Source: an uncultured Eubacterium sp.
GTDB taxonomy: Bacteria; Bacillota; Clostridia; Lachnospirales; Lachnospiraceae
Length of the DNA: 64,000 nt
Assembly (NCBI GenBank): GCA_900552795.1
Contig: USBB01000001.1
Coordinates: forward strand, 1 to 64,000
Reading direction: 5' to 3'
The notes beneath the pieces were generated by a model that worked only from the letters and a program-made list of their open reading frames with translations, did not search any database and had not been told where the DNA came from. The position numbers were made by a program, and so were the translations under genes. Below are positions 41,235-49,846 of this stretch, piece by piece; position 1 is the stretch's first letter, and the number at the start of each line of letters is the position of its first letter.

Positions 41235-43388
41235 ATGAATAAGAAATTATGCTTTAGTCGAAAGAGTGCTTTAAAATTAGGCACACTTGTTATGGCTGGA
41301 ATAATGACTGTTTCATCAGTATTTGTTTCGACACCAAAAGTCATTTATGCAGATAATGCAGCGGCTGCAAACGTTGTTACTGAAATACCGGGGACAGTAT
41401 CAACTGAGAGCAGTTACAATAGTTCATTTCTTTCAATAACAGGATTTGCTTCAGTTAATGGGAATGTTCATGACAGAAGTGAATATGTTGGAACTGAGTA
41501 TTACAGAGTAATTGATGATGAGAAGGATTTCCTTGATGCAATTAAGGATGCTCAGTCCGGAAAAGTTAAGGTTATGGAAATCACAAAGGATTTGGATCTT
41601 GGATATAAGTATCTTACAGAGTTACTTACAAAAGACGTTCTTAGAAAGTACAATTTTGTAAGGGAATATAAAAGACCATCTAATGAATTAGCTAGTGTAA
41701 ATGGTGGATTTACAAATCCGCTTATGGAAAAAAGCGGAGTAACACAGATAAACATAGGTAATATTGATGGGCTTACAATTTTTTCACCGAATGGAAATGC
41801 TATTAAGCATACAGAGCTTAAGATTACAGGTAATGATATTGTTATCAGAAATCTCCACTTCAAAGAGATGTGGCAGTGGGATGACGCAGGTGCACAGAAA
41901 GAAGTCGGCTGGTCTAACATGAAGATTAACGGCGGTAAAAATATCTGGGTCGATCACTGTACATTTGAAATTGCTTCTGATGGTAACATCGACTTAGAGA
42001 ACGGTGCAACAGGAGTTACAATTTCATGGTGTAAAATTGGTGATGAAGCAACTGAAAAACCATCAGAAGACAGCTCTATTTATCAGTCAATCATGTTTAT
42101 GGAGGGCAGATATCAGAAGGGTGAACTTAAGGCAGATACAAGTTTATATCATCAGTTAAGAACAGGCGGCGCAACACCTGAGCAGATTATGGCATATACA
42201 GCATACCATAAGAAATGTCACTTAAACGGTTCAGGTGATAAGGATTTCGTTAACTATAAGAGAGGTGACGGGACAGTTGTAGAGGATGCAAACAGCAATA
42301 TCAGACTTACACTTGCATACAACCACTACCTCAATCCGGGACAGCGTGTTCCTATGATCAGACAGGGTGTAGGTAACCTTATCAACTGCTACATTGATGA
42401 TTCATCACATCAGGCAGCGGCAGCAGCACATCCAATTTTTGCAGAAAAAGGACCATACTCATTATCACGTTGTATTAATTCAAGAAACGGTGCATCTATT
42501 GCAGCCGACACATGTGTATTTGAGGGAGTTGAGGAACCGATTACAGGTGCAGAGTATCAGGGTATGGACACTAATTACATGGCTCCTGAATGGGCAATTA
42601 TGTTCCAGAATGTAAAGAATAATGCTTTGATTGTTAATTCAACAGTAACTAACTCAAAGGGTACATATACAGGAAGCAGCTGGGATAACAATGGTGATAA
42701 CTTATTTACAACAGGATTCAGATACAAAGATAAATCAACAGTTGGAAACTGGGCATGGGCTTCACACATTGTAAATGAAGATCAGTATGAGAAGAGAGAT
42801 TACACTGTTGAAGAAGCAAAGCCAATGGAATTTACATATGATACAAACGGAGTACTTCCATATCAGTATCAGACACTTCCGCTTGAGGATGTCAAGGAAG
42901 TTGTAGGTTCAAAATCAGGCGCAGGCGTTATGGAAATGACAAGTGCTGAATGGACGAAGACAAAGTACATTGCAGCTGACTACAGTGCAGTCGATGCTGC
43001 AATCGAGAAGGCTAATGCTTTAAATCCTGAAGATTATGTGGATTTCTCAGGTGTTACAGCAGCTATTGAGGCAGTAGACAGAGAGCTTATGTCAGATGAT
43101 CAGACAAAGGTTGACGCAATGGCTAAGGCAATCGAAGATGCAATAGCAGCACTTGTTAAGGTTGATAATTCAGATGACACAAATGTACCAACAGATCCGG
43201 ATAAGGGTGATGGAGAAGATACTTCTAATGAACCAACTGAGCCGGATTCAGTACCAGAACCTGATGAAGAAGGCGAAGCACCTAAGACAGGTGACAGCAA
43301 TATGGCAATGATGTATATCTTATTGCTCGGTTCATCAGCAGGAATAGCTGGAATTACAGCTTTAATGAGAAAGAAATGTAAAAATTAA
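41235..43388 (+). CDS. Cell-wall anchored pectate lyase (PL1)
   Basis: This 717-aa secreted enzyme cleaves polygalacturonate by beta-elimination. In order: a signal peptide (about 1-39, ending VIYA), an N-terminal region, a PL1 parallel beta-helix with IWVDHCTFEIASDGNIDLEN near residue 236 and NPGQRVPMIRQG (catalytic arginine region), a FIVAR-type helical module at about 580-640, an Asp/Glu/Pro-rich spacer and a sortase signal PKTGD (a non-classical LPxTG form) followed by a hydrophobic helix and KKCKN tail. No calcium-site check was possible beyond the aspartates seen. AAAGGAGG precedes the ATG. It is the extracellular start of the pectin pathway ending at KDG kinase. Confidence 0.9.
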   Translation: MNKKLCFSRKSALKLGTLVMAGIMTVSSVFVSTPKVIYADNAAAANVVTEIPGTVSTESSYNSSFLSITGFASVNGNVHDRSEYVGTEYYRVIDDEKDFLDAIKDAQSGKVKVMEITKDLDLGYKYLTELLTKDVLRKYNFVREYKRPSNELASVNGGFTNPLMEKSGVTQINIGNIDGLTIFSPNGNAIKHTELKITGNDIVIRNLHFKEMWQWDDAGAQKEVGWSNMKINGGKNIWVDHCTFEIASDGNIDLENGATGVTISWCKIGDEATEKPSEDSSIYQSIMFMEGRYQKGELKADTSLYHQLRTGGATPEQIMAYTAYHKKCHLNGSGDKDFVNYKRGDGTVVEDANSNIRLTLAYNHYLNPGQRVPMIRQGVGNLINCYIDDSSHQAAAAAHPIFAEKGPYSLSRCINSRNGASIAADTCVFEGVEEPITGAEYQGMDTNYMAPEWAIMFQNVKNNALIVNSTVTNSKGTYTGSSWDNNGDNLFTTGFRYKDKSTVGNWAWASHIVNEDQYEKRDYTVEEAKPMEFTYDTNGVLPYQYQTLPLEDVKEVVGSKSGAGVMEMTSAEWTKTKYIAADYSAVDAAIEKANALNPEDYVDFSGVTAAIEAVDRELMSDDQTKVDAMAKAIEDAIAALVKVDNSDDTNVPTDPDKGDGEDTSNEPTEPDSVPEPDEEGEAPKTGDSNMAMMYILLLGSSAGIAGITALMRKKCKN

Positions 43389-43408
43389 TTGATAGCAAAA
43401 CCCTTTTT

Positions 43409-43440
43409 CTGTCGGCAGCTTAGGCTGCCGGCAGTTTTTT
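43409..43440 (+). terminator. Terminator after pectate lyase
   Basis: CTGTCGGCAGC pairs with GCTGCCGGCAG (43424-43434) around TTAG, followed by six T. Confidence 0.93.
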
Positions 43441-43565
43441 ACTTTACGGTAAAATGCGTTAAAGAGACATGTTTGTAATATTGAATTTTATGGAAATTAT
43501 TTATTGTATTTGTGATATAATCAAATTTAAAATGTAGAGGAAATTTTCATAAAATTATAGAAAGA

Positions 43566-44480
43566 GTGATAGATATAGTGATAGTAGAAAAAAGAGAAAA
43601 ACAAATTTTATTAATGTCTTTTATCGCAGGACTTATGTTCGCTATTAGTGAGTTTATTTTTGCAATATACAGTCATTCACAGTCATCATTGACTGATGCT
43701 GTATATGATGCGTCAGAGCTGGTGTTTATAGCCTTACTTTTGTTTTTAACGCCCTTATTTCATAAACCGATATCTGAAAAGCGTCCTTACGGATATTTTC
43801 AAATAGAATCAATATTTGTAATAATTAAAAATGTTATGATGTTATCGGTTACGATAGGAGTTTCGGCTGAAGTTCTTGAATCTGCATTATCGGGAGGAAA
43901 TCCTGTGAACAATATGCAAATTGCAATTTTTCAGTTTGTATTAGGTGCGGCAAGTGTTGTTATTTTTATATTTATGGATAGGTTGAATAAGAATTTGTCA
44001 TCACCTACGATTAAATCAGAGTTATTAGGTTGGAAATTAGATATTGTTTACAGTTTAGGTATGTCATTGGCTTTTTTCGTTGCGCAATATTTGAAAAATA
44101 CACCTTTTGCGTTCATAGCGCCATATTTTGATCAAATTATTGCGGTATTGGTTATGATATTTATGTTACCGGAAAGTGTTAAAATTTTATGGGGGGCTAT
44201 AAAGGAAGTATTTCTGTTTTCGCCGGAACAAACTCTGGTGGATGAAATTAAAGCGTTATGTAACCCTGTTTTAGATGAATATCATTTCCATCCTGTATTT
44301 TATGATATAACAAAGACTGGGCGGCATTTATGGATTGCAATTTATTTTCAGATAGAAACGGATAATATGGCTGTTCATGACTTGGCAAATGCGTTAGAAA
44401 CAATAAATGAAAAAGCAAAAGCAGAATATCAAGAATGTACATGTGAATTAATATTGACAAGCTCCAAATGGGATGAATAA
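43566..44480 (+). CDS. Cation diffusion facilitator family transporter
   Basis: This 304-aa protein has six hydrophobic helices and CDF marks: TDAVYDASELVF in TM2 (D-x3-D metal site) and GWKLDIVYSLGMS in TM5 with an aspartate, then a cytoplasmic C-terminal domain with a ferredoxin-like fold (about 215-304). The usual histidine of HxxxD sites is not present, so metal choice (Zn, Mn, Fe) is open. GTG at 43566 or 43578 could be the start; neither has a strong ribosome site. Confidence 0.82.
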   Translation: MIDIVIVEKREKQILLMSFIAGLMFAISEFIFAIYSHSQSSLTDAVYDASELVFIALLLFLTPLFHKPISEKRPYGYFQIESIFVIIKNVMMLSVTIGVSAEVLESALSGGNPVNNMQIAIFQFVLGAASVVIFIFMDRLNKNLSSPTIKSELLGWKLDIVYSLGMSLAFFVAQYLKNTPFAFIAPYFDQIIAVLVMIFMLPESVKILWGAIKEVFLFSPEQTLVDEIKALCNPVLDEYHFHPVFYDITKTGRHLWIAIYFQIETDNMAVHDLANALETINEKAKAEYQECTCELILTSSKWDE

Positions 44481-44540
44481 ATTAAATTATAATTTTAAAG
44501 TATAAATATTAAAAATAATAAGTAACTTTTTGATATAAAT

Positions 44541-44571
44541 GAGGTGTCGGCTAAGTTGCCAACACCTCGTT
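44541..44571. terminator. Hairpin between CDF gene and rubrerythrin
   Basis: GAGGTGTCGGC pairs with GCCAACACCTC (one mismatch). T tracts are short on both strands, so it is a weak bidirectional terminator. Confidence 0.6.
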
Positions 44572-44608
44572 TAATGTTCTGATATACTTGATTTTAAAGG
44601 GGTTTTAA

Positions 44609-45148
44609 TTAACCGAAATATCTCTTAAGAAGTCCCTCGAAAGCCTTACCATGTCTTGCCTCGTCACGAGCCATTTCATGTACTGTATCATGGATAGCGT
44701 CAAGGTCAGCTGCCTTTGCACGCTTAGCTAAATCAACCTTACCTGCTGTAGCACCGTTCTCAGCTTCTACTCTAAGCTCAAGATTCTTCTTTGTGCTATT
44801 TGTAACAACTTCGCCTAAAAGCTCTGCAAACTTAGAAGCGTGCTCTGCCTCTTCCCAAGCAGCCTTTTCATAGTAAAGACCGATTTCAGGATATCCTTCT
44901 CTGTGAGCAACTCTTGCCATTGCAAGGTACATACCAACTTCTGAACATTCTCCTTCAAAATTAGCTCTTAAATCTGCAACGATATCTTCGCTTACGCCTT
45001 TAGCAACACCTACAACGTGTTCTGCAGCCCAAGATCTCTCGCCTGCCTGTGCAACAAACTTATCTGCACCTACATGGCATACAGGGCATTCTGCTGGAGG
45101 AGTATCTCCTTCATGAACATAACCGCAAACTGAACATACATACTTCAT
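44609..45148 (-). CDS. Reverse rubrerythrin (peroxide reductase)
   Basis: This 179-aa protein reduces hydrogen peroxide with electrons passed from NADH through its metal centres. The rubredoxin-like domain is at the N-terminus (C-x2-C in YVCSVCGYVH and C-x2-C in ECPVCHVG), the reverse of classical rubrerythrin. The four-helix ferritin-like domain carries diiron ligands E-x6-Y and E-x2-H (KAAWEEAEHASKFAE, ARDEARHGKAFEGLL). Common in anaerobes. It follows perR and has its own PerR-type operator. Confidence 0.93.
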   Translation of the reverse strand: MKYVCSVCGYVHEGDTPPAECPVCHVGADKFVAQAGERSWAAEHVVGVAKGVSEDIVADLRANFEGECSEVGMYLAMARVAHREGYPEIGLYYEKAAWEEAEHASKFAELLGEVVTNSTKKNLELRVEAENGATAGKVDLAKRAKAADLDAIHDTVHEMARDEARHGKAFEGLLKRYFG

Positions 45149-45199
45149 AATTTTATTCTCCTTTACATTTAAAATAGTAATTGTTATTGATTTATGTTT

Positions 45200-45255
45200 A
45201 ATATAACACCCGCTAAAGAGTTTGTCAAGATAAAAATAAGAACAATTCTTATTTT
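45200..45255 (-). promoter_or_regulatory. Rubrerythrin promoter with PerR-type box
   Basis: On the minus strand TTGACA (45228-45223), a 17-base spacer and TATATT (45205-45200). Just upstream, 45233-45255 is a perfect palindrome with core AATAAGAACAATTCTTATT, resembling Fur/PerR boxes. Confidence 0.78.
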
Positions 45256-45256
45256 G

Positions 45257-45667
45257 TTATTCCTGATTAGATTCTTTGTTAATGCAGTGTTCACATTTGC
45301 CGTAGAAAAATGTGATATTTCCGTCAATACTGCCGTTAAAGTTAGCACCGGCAGCATCCTGAAAAACTTTTTCTACCGCGCTGTAGTCGAAATCCAAGTC
45401 GATTACAGAATTACATTCTGTGCATTGAAAGTGATAGTGTGGTAAAACATTACCATCAAAATGCACTGAACCATCATTGCAGGGAACCTTAACTGCCATC
45501 CCCTGCTCCACTAAAAAAGTAAGATTTCTGTATACCGTTCCTAAGCTTATATTAGGAAACTCTTTAAGAACATGGGAGTAAATTACTTCGGCAGTGGGAT
45601 GGTCTTTCCTTGAAATAAGGAAATTTCTGATGGCGTCCCTTTGTTTACTGTGTTTTATAGCTGCCAT
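45257..45667 (-). CDS. perR: Fur family regulator, PerR-like
   Basis: This 136-aa regulator has a winged helix (HPTAEVIYSHVLKEFPNISLGTVYRNLTFLVEQG), the regulatory metal region around HFDGNVLPHYHFQC, and the structural zinc site C-x2-C (QCTEC) with C-x2-C (KCEHC). PerR senses peroxide by oxidation of a metal-binding histidine. The adjacent rubrerythrin and a shared operator in both promoters support PerR rather than Fur or Zur. Confidence 0.88.
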   Translation of the reverse strand: MAAIKHSKQRDAIRNFLISRKDHPTAEVIYSHVLKEFPNISLGTVYRNLTFLVEQGMAVKVPCNDGSVHFDGNVLPHYHFQCTECNSVIDLDFDYSAVEKVFQDAAGANFNGSIDGNITFFYGKCEHCINKESNQE

Positions 45668-45725
45668 ATTGTCTCCTTAAAATAGTATTAGTTACTGTTA
45701 TTATATTAACGTATATGGCGCCGCT

Positions 45726-45752
45726 TGTCAATAATAAGAATAATTATTATTT
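45726..45752 (-). promoter_or_regulatory. PerR-type box at the perR promoter
   Basis: AATAAGAATAATTATTATT (within 45731-45752) matches the rubrerythrin operator at 17 of 19 positions and abuts the minus-strand -35 TTGACA (45731-45726), with TAATAT 17 bases on. This fits autorepression. Confidence 0.7.
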
Positions 45753-45764
45753 TATCTTCTAATT

Positions 45765-46826
45765 TTAAGTATATTGCTTAATAAGGTCCATTATCGTCTT
45801 TATTGCATTGTCTTGAGGACTGTCAGACATATTGTCAATAAATTTCTGTCTGTTGTTATACAAATCATTTACTGCGGAAAGCAGTTTATCAGGAGTTATT
45901 TCTTCCTCTTCCATAACCATAGAATAGCCATGCTCTTTAAAGGATTTTGCATTTAAAATCTGGTCGCCGCGGCTTGCGTTAGCCGAGAGTGGAATTAAAA
46001 GGTTTGGTTTTCTTAAAGCAAGCAGCTCGCATATTGCATTGGCACCTGCGCGTGAAATAACTATGTCTGCCATAGCTAAAAGATCGCGCATTTCTTTGCT
46101 TACATATTCAAATTGTTTGTAGCCTTCAATGTTTTCAAGTGATTTGTCAGTTTTGTCTTTTCCGCAAAGGTGTACAACCTGATATGTTTTTAAAAGTTCA
46201 GGAAGAATTGTCCGAACAGATTCATTTACCTTAAGTGCTCCTGTGCTTCCTCCAACTACAAGTATAACCGGATTTTGTGTATTAAATCCACATATGTTAA
46301 GACCTGCGAGTTTATTTCCGAGCATAAGCTCATTTCTTATTGGAGAACCCGAGAGAACTGCCTTGTCTGAAGGCAGGTATTTAATTGTCTCAGGGAAATT
46401 GCAGCATATTTTAGTACAGCTTTTCATTGCAATTTTGTTGGCAAGTCCCGGTGTCATGTCAGATTCGTGAATTATTACAGGAACTTTCTTGTGTCCGGCA
46501 GCAAGAACTACGGGAACCGTGACGAAACCGCCCTTTGAAAATACTATATCAGGCTTTATTTTCCTGATAAGCTTTCTTGCCTGGAGATATCCGCGTATAA
46601 CTCTGAAAGGGTCTGTAAGATTTTTAAGGCTTTTATAACGCCTTAATTTTCCTGAAGAAATACCATAGTAGGGGATATTTAAATCTGTAATAAGCTGCTT
46701 TTCGATACCGTCATAGGAGCCTATGTAATAGACTTCAAAATTCTCTTCTTTTAGACTTGGCAAAAGCGCAATGTTTGGTGTTACATGACCGGCAGTACCA
46801 CCGCCTGTAAGAATGATTTTTTTCAT
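45765..46826 (-). CDS. murG: MurG, lipid II-forming N-acetylglucosaminyltransferase
   Basis: MurG adds GlcNAc to lipid I on the inner face of the membrane to make lipid II. The 353-aa GT28 protein has GGGTAGHVTPNIAL near the N-terminus, FSKGGFVTVPVVLAA, HESDMTPGLANKI, VVGGSTGALKVNES, and SRAGANAICELLALRKPNLLIPL with the UDP-GlcNAc site. It stands alone, outside the usual dcw cluster. It ends in an AT-rich region facing perR, with only about 90 bases between them. Confidence 0.95.
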   Translation of the reverse strand: MKKIILTGGGTAGHVTPNIALLPSLKEENFEVYYIGSYDGIEKQLITDLNIPYYGISSGKLRRYKSLKNLTDPFRVIRGYLQARKLIRKIKPDIVFSKGGFVTVPVVLAAGHKKVPVIIHESDMTPGLANKIAMKSCTKICCNFPETIKYLPSDKAVLSGSPIRNELMLGNKLAGLNICGFNTQNPVILVVGGSTGALKVNESVRTILPELLKTYQVVHLCGKDKTDKSLENIEGYKQFEYVSKEMRDLLAMADIVISRAGANAICELLALRKPNLLIPLSANASRGDQILNAKSFKEHGYSMVMEEEEITPDKLLSAVNDLYNNRQKFIDNMSDSPQDNAIKTIMDLIKQYT

Positions 46827-46845
46827 TATATAATCTCCATTAACA

Positions 46846-46995
46846 TAAGTTTGTTTGTTACTTTATAGAAAATTGCGATGCAATATTCCTATAAAGTAAC
46901 AAACTCCGTAAGGATGCGACTGGCACGCAGACGAATATTACAAGCTAAAGCTTGCGCGTGCCAGCGCGCAAAAAGTTGCAAAGTAACTTTTTGTT
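46846..46995. repeat. Multi-hairpin intergenic element upstream of murG
   Basis: Three inverted repeats in series: 46853-46868/46889-46904 (16 bp perfect, GTTTGTTACTTTATAG), 46920-46928/46956-46964 (CTGGCACGC/GCGTGCCAG) with an inner AAGCTAAAGCTT, and 46970-46977/46985-46992 (AAAAAGTT/AACTTTTT). CTTTATAGAAAATTGCG inside it recurs at 28965-28981. Confidence 0.75.
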
Positions 46996-47020
46996 CTATT
47001 AAATATTAATCTCTGCTTTA

Positions 47021-47836
47021 TTATTTGTGAGAAAACATTTCTTTGAAGCTGCAATGCTGGCAGAGCGGCTCAACGGCAGTTTTTTTGCGGAAGCCTTCTA
47101 TAAAATTGATGCAGCGTTCACTTTCAAGTATGTTTTTAAGGGGAGTATCAAAAATGTTTCCCAATTCCATTATTGCGTTACCGTCAAGGCAGCAGGGAAC
47201 AACGGCGCCGTTGCTTAATACAGCAATATGCTGGCGAAGTCCCTGACAAAATCCGCGGGGATTGCAGTATTTATTGTCAAGGGAAGGCCACTCAAACGGG
47301 GAGCGCACGTTGACATAAATATGCGGTTTTATCTGTATGTTTTTCTGGCCGAACAGAGTCGGTTCAATCTTAGTGTTCCAGAGTCTCATAGAGATTTCCG
47401 TTTCTGTTTTATCTGCGATTTCTTCACAGCTTGAAAAAACATTTTTTATATAACTGTCTATATCTATGCAGTCATTATCATCAGCACTGTGAATAGAGAC
47501 GTTAATCTGATGAACAGGGTACTTTATAAGTGTATCCAGCTGTTTGTGTAATAATGTGCCATTTGTTGTGATATTTACAATAATATTTTCTTCTCGGCAC
47601 ATTTTTAAGATATTTTCCAACTGAGGATGCAAAAGAGGTTCACCTTTTACGTGAAGATAAATAAAGTTAGTGTAAGGCTTAATTTCCTTAAGAACATGGG
47701 TAAACTGCTCCGTACTCATAAATACCGGAGCTCTCAGTGTTTCCTGACAGAAGGAGCAGTTAAGGTTACACGAACTTGTGATTTCAACATAAATGCGTTT
47801 AAAACGTGTTATACGGTAACGACCGGTACTGCTCAA
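47021..47836 (-). CDS. Radical SAM/SPASM-type protein
   Basis: This 271-aa enzyme has the radical SAM CNLNCSFC cluster (C-x3-C-x2-C) at about residues 23-30, a GEPLLHP segment, and C-terminal cysteines (KYCNPRGFCQG, VVPCCLDG, LCQHCSF) typical of a SPASM auxiliary iron-sulfur site. Such proteins modify peptides or act as anaerobic maturases; the substrate here is unknown. It starts with TTG, overlapping the stop of the preceding TSCPD gene; AGGAG lies 6 bases upstream. Coupling with that gene suggests a joint role. Confidence 0.82.
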   Translation of the reverse strand: MSSTGRYRITRFKRIYVEITSSCNLNCSFCQETLRAPVFMSTEQFTHVLKEIKPYTNFIYLHVKGEPLLHPQLENILKMCREENIIVNITTNGTLLHKQLDTLIKYPVHQINVSIHSADDNDCIDIDSYIKNVFSSCEEIADKTETEISMRLWNTKIEPTLFGQKNIQIKPHIYVNVRSPFEWPSLDNKYCNPRGFCQGLRQHIAVLSNGAVVPCCLDGNAIMELGNIFDTPLKNILESERCINFIEGFRKKTAVEPLCQHCSFKEMFSHK

Positions 47837-48078
47837 TTCTGCTCCTTGTACTGCTTTAATGCCATTGCAAGCTGGTCAGGGCACGATGTCTTTTTAAAAC
47901 CGCATTTTATTCCTGAGATACGTTTTATTGCTTCGTCAACATCCATACCCTCAATCAGTGCAGCTACGCCCTGTGTATTTCCTGAACAGCCTCCTGTAAA
48001 ATGCACACCTGTTACTTTATTATCTTTAACATCAAATTCAACAGAACTTGAACATACGCCTGAAGTCTTAAATTTCAT
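47833..48078 (-). CDS. TSCPD domain protein (TIGR03905-like)
   Basis: This 81-aa protein shows GVCSSSVEFDV, HFTGGCSGNTQGVAAL, and the eponymous TSCPDQLAMAL near its end. The same domain occurs as the C-terminal part of some ribonucleotide reductases. Three conserved cysteines suggest metal binding. Function of the free form is unknown. It overlaps the radical SAM gene by 4 bases. Confidence 0.85.
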   Translation of the reverse strand: MKFKTSGVCSSSVEFDVKDNKVTGVHFTGGCSGNTQGVAALIEGMDVDEAIKRISGIKCGFKKTSCPDQLAMALKQYKEQN

Positions 48079-48145
48079 TAATATATACCGCCTTTCAATA
48101 TTTTTTAGTTAGTATAGCATATAAAAATGGCTTTTGCATTATATC

Positions 48146-48174
48146 TTGCAAACATCTTTTATATAGAATAAAAT
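48146..48174 (+). promoter_or_regulatory. Promoter of mtnN
   Basis: TTGCAA (48146-48151), a 17-base spacer and TAAAAT (48169-48174), 62 bases before the start. Confidence 0.65.
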
Positions 48175-48236
48175 AAGGTTTAATGATAACAGCGACGATG
48201 TCAGTTTTAAGACATTCCGAGGGAAAGAGGTAATTG

Positions 48237-48929
48237 ATGATAGGCATTATTGGTGCTATGGATGAAGAAGTAGAACAGATTGTAGATGTTATGCAGGTTT
48301 TAAAAGAAGAGACAAAGGCGGATATGATATTTAAGTCAGGTAAGCTTTCGGGAAAAGATATTGTGGTAGTAAGAAGCGGTATCGGCAAGGTTAATGCCGC
48401 TATATGCACACAGATACTTGTAGATGATTTTGGTGTGGATTATGTTATAAATACGGGAATAGCAGGCTCTCTTAAGGCAGAGATAGATATTGCGGATATT
48501 GTTATTTCAGATGACGTGCTTCATCATGATGTTGATGCTACAGGCTTCGGATATCCGGCAGGACAGATTCCGAGAATGGATACATTGTCATTTAAGGCAG
48601 ATGAAAGGCTTGTGAAGCTTGCACAGAAGGCATGCAGGAAAGTACTTCCAAATATAGGAACTCACGTTGGAAGAGTGGTGAGCGGTGACCAGTTTATATC
48701 TGACAAGCAGATAAAGGGACGTATCCATGATAATTTTGAGGGCTTCTGCACAGAGATGGAGGGAGCGGCAATAGCACAGACAGCATATCTTAATGATGTG
48801 GCATTTGTTATAATAAGAGCCATATCTGACAAGGCAGATGACAGTGCAACTATGGATTATCCTGCATTTGAAAGGCAGGCTATTGAAAATTCAGTTCTTC
48901 TTATTAAGGAACTGGTTGCTTCAATATAA
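48237..48929 (+). CDS. mtnN: 5'-methylthioadenosine/S-adenosylhomocysteine nucleosidase
   Basis: This 230-aa enzyme splits adenine from MTA, SAH and 5'-deoxyadenosine, removing inhibitors of methyltransferases and radical SAM enzymes. Motifs: IGIIGAMDEEVEQI at the start, VVRSGIGKVNAA, NTGIAGSL, the substrate-binding EMEGAAIAQ, and the catalytic aspartate in RAISDKAD. ATG 48237 is preferred over TTG 48234; AGAGG lies 6 bases before it. A terminator follows. Confidence 0.95.
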   Translation: MIGIIGAMDEEVEQIVDVMQVLKEETKADMIFKSGKLSGKDIVVVRSGIGKVNAAICTQILVDDFGVDYVINTGIAGSLKAEIDIADIVISDDVLHHDVDATGFGYPAGQIPRMDTLSFKADERLVKLAQKACRKVLPNIGTHVGRVVSGDQFISDKQIKGRIHDNFEGFCTEMEGAAIAQTAYLNDVAFVIIRAISDKADDSATMDYPAFERQAIENSVLLIKELVASI

Positions 48930-48976
48930 AAATATATTAGATTATGTGTCAAAGTGTTTTTAAAACTGTTGATTTT

Positions 48977-49017
48977 TGCGGTAATATGTCAAACTAAGGC
49001 GTATTACCGCATTTTTT
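48977..49017 (+). terminator. Terminator after mtnN
   Basis: TGCGGTAATA (48977-48986) pairs with TATTACCGCA (49002-49011), followed by six T. Confidence 0.92.
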
Positions 49018-49079
49018 ATACTAATTTGATGAACGATTAACCGGCAGGAAGTCTTTAAAATGACTTCCCTATAATTTAT

Positions 49080-49122
49080 AATTAGGACAGCGTCAAAAGG
49101 TCATTTTCCACTCGTGCCTGCA
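49080..49122. repeat. Dispersed repeat piece before the unknown membrane gene
   Basis: AATTAGGACAG (49080-49090) recurs at 23090-23100. ACAGCGTCAAAAGG (49087-49100) and CACTCGTGCCTGCA (49109-49122) match 29056-29069 and 29078-29091 with few changes and similar spacing. A hairpin GGAAGTC/GACTTCC lies just upstream (about 49048-49069). Confidence 0.55.
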
Positions 49123-49195
49123 TGAAGTAGGAAAAGGCTGTTTGATACCAAATATTTAGGGGATGAACAGGACAGGCCCTTAGGAATGGAGGAGT

Positions 49196-49795
49196 ATGCA
49201 GTTAATAATTATGGTTATGGTGTCAATGTGTGTGGCAGGCATAACAACGTGGCTTATACTTTTTAGAAATTATTCAGTGGCGTTGTGGGATGTGCGCAAT
49301 GCTTCGTATAAAACACCTCTGATAAAGACAGTAATTTTAAGGTACAGTGATTGTCGGAAGCTTAATATAAATGTTAATAATGTAAAAGTCTTTGTGGAAA
49401 AAATCGTTGAAAACAGTGAAATTTGGGGATTAAGACCGGATATATGGGAAAAATTTGCAAGGCTCATGAAATATATGACGATTATGATAACAATAGTGAC
49501 TGCATTTTTTGTAAGAGACAATGGCGATGCGCTTTACATATGCGTTACGGTAGGGGTTCTTTCATTTCTTGCGATACATATGTGTGCGAAGCTGACTGAC
49601 ATTACAAGATTAAGGGAAATACTTGTGACTGAGACGGTTGATTATCTTGAAAATAGCGGCGAGGTTATAGGAAAAGTACATAAATATAAGCCGACATGTT
49701 CAAAGCTTACAGGCAGGGCTGCAGCAGAGTTTGAAAAGATGAACAGGCAGTATGAAAAAATTCAGTCGGGCACGTCCTTTGCCTTGAAAAATTAA
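49196..49795 (+). CDS. Uncharacterised membrane protein (199 aa)
   Basis: I do not recognise this family. Visible are an N-terminal helix (about 3-22), two further hydrophobic segments (about 92-106 and 112-130), a cytoplasmic middle part, and a charged C-terminal tail with MNRQYEKIQSG. The start is set by GGAGG at 49188-49192, only 3 bases from ATG 49196; ATG 49214 is an alternative. It lies 51 bases before pgi. Confidence 0.7.
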   Translation: MQLIIMVMVSMCVAGITTWLILFRNYSVALWDVRNASYKTPLIKTVILRYSDCRKLNINVNNVKVFVEKIVENSEIWGLRPDIWEKFARLMKYMTIMITIVTAFFVRDNGDALYICVTVGVLSFLAIHMCAKLTDITRLREILVTETVDYLENSGEVIGKVHKYKPTCSKLTGRAAAEFEKMNRQYEKIQSGTSFALKN

Positions 49796-49846
49796 TGTTA
49801 AATGGTATAATAATAGTATCTTATATTCGTGAAAAGGAGAATAGAT

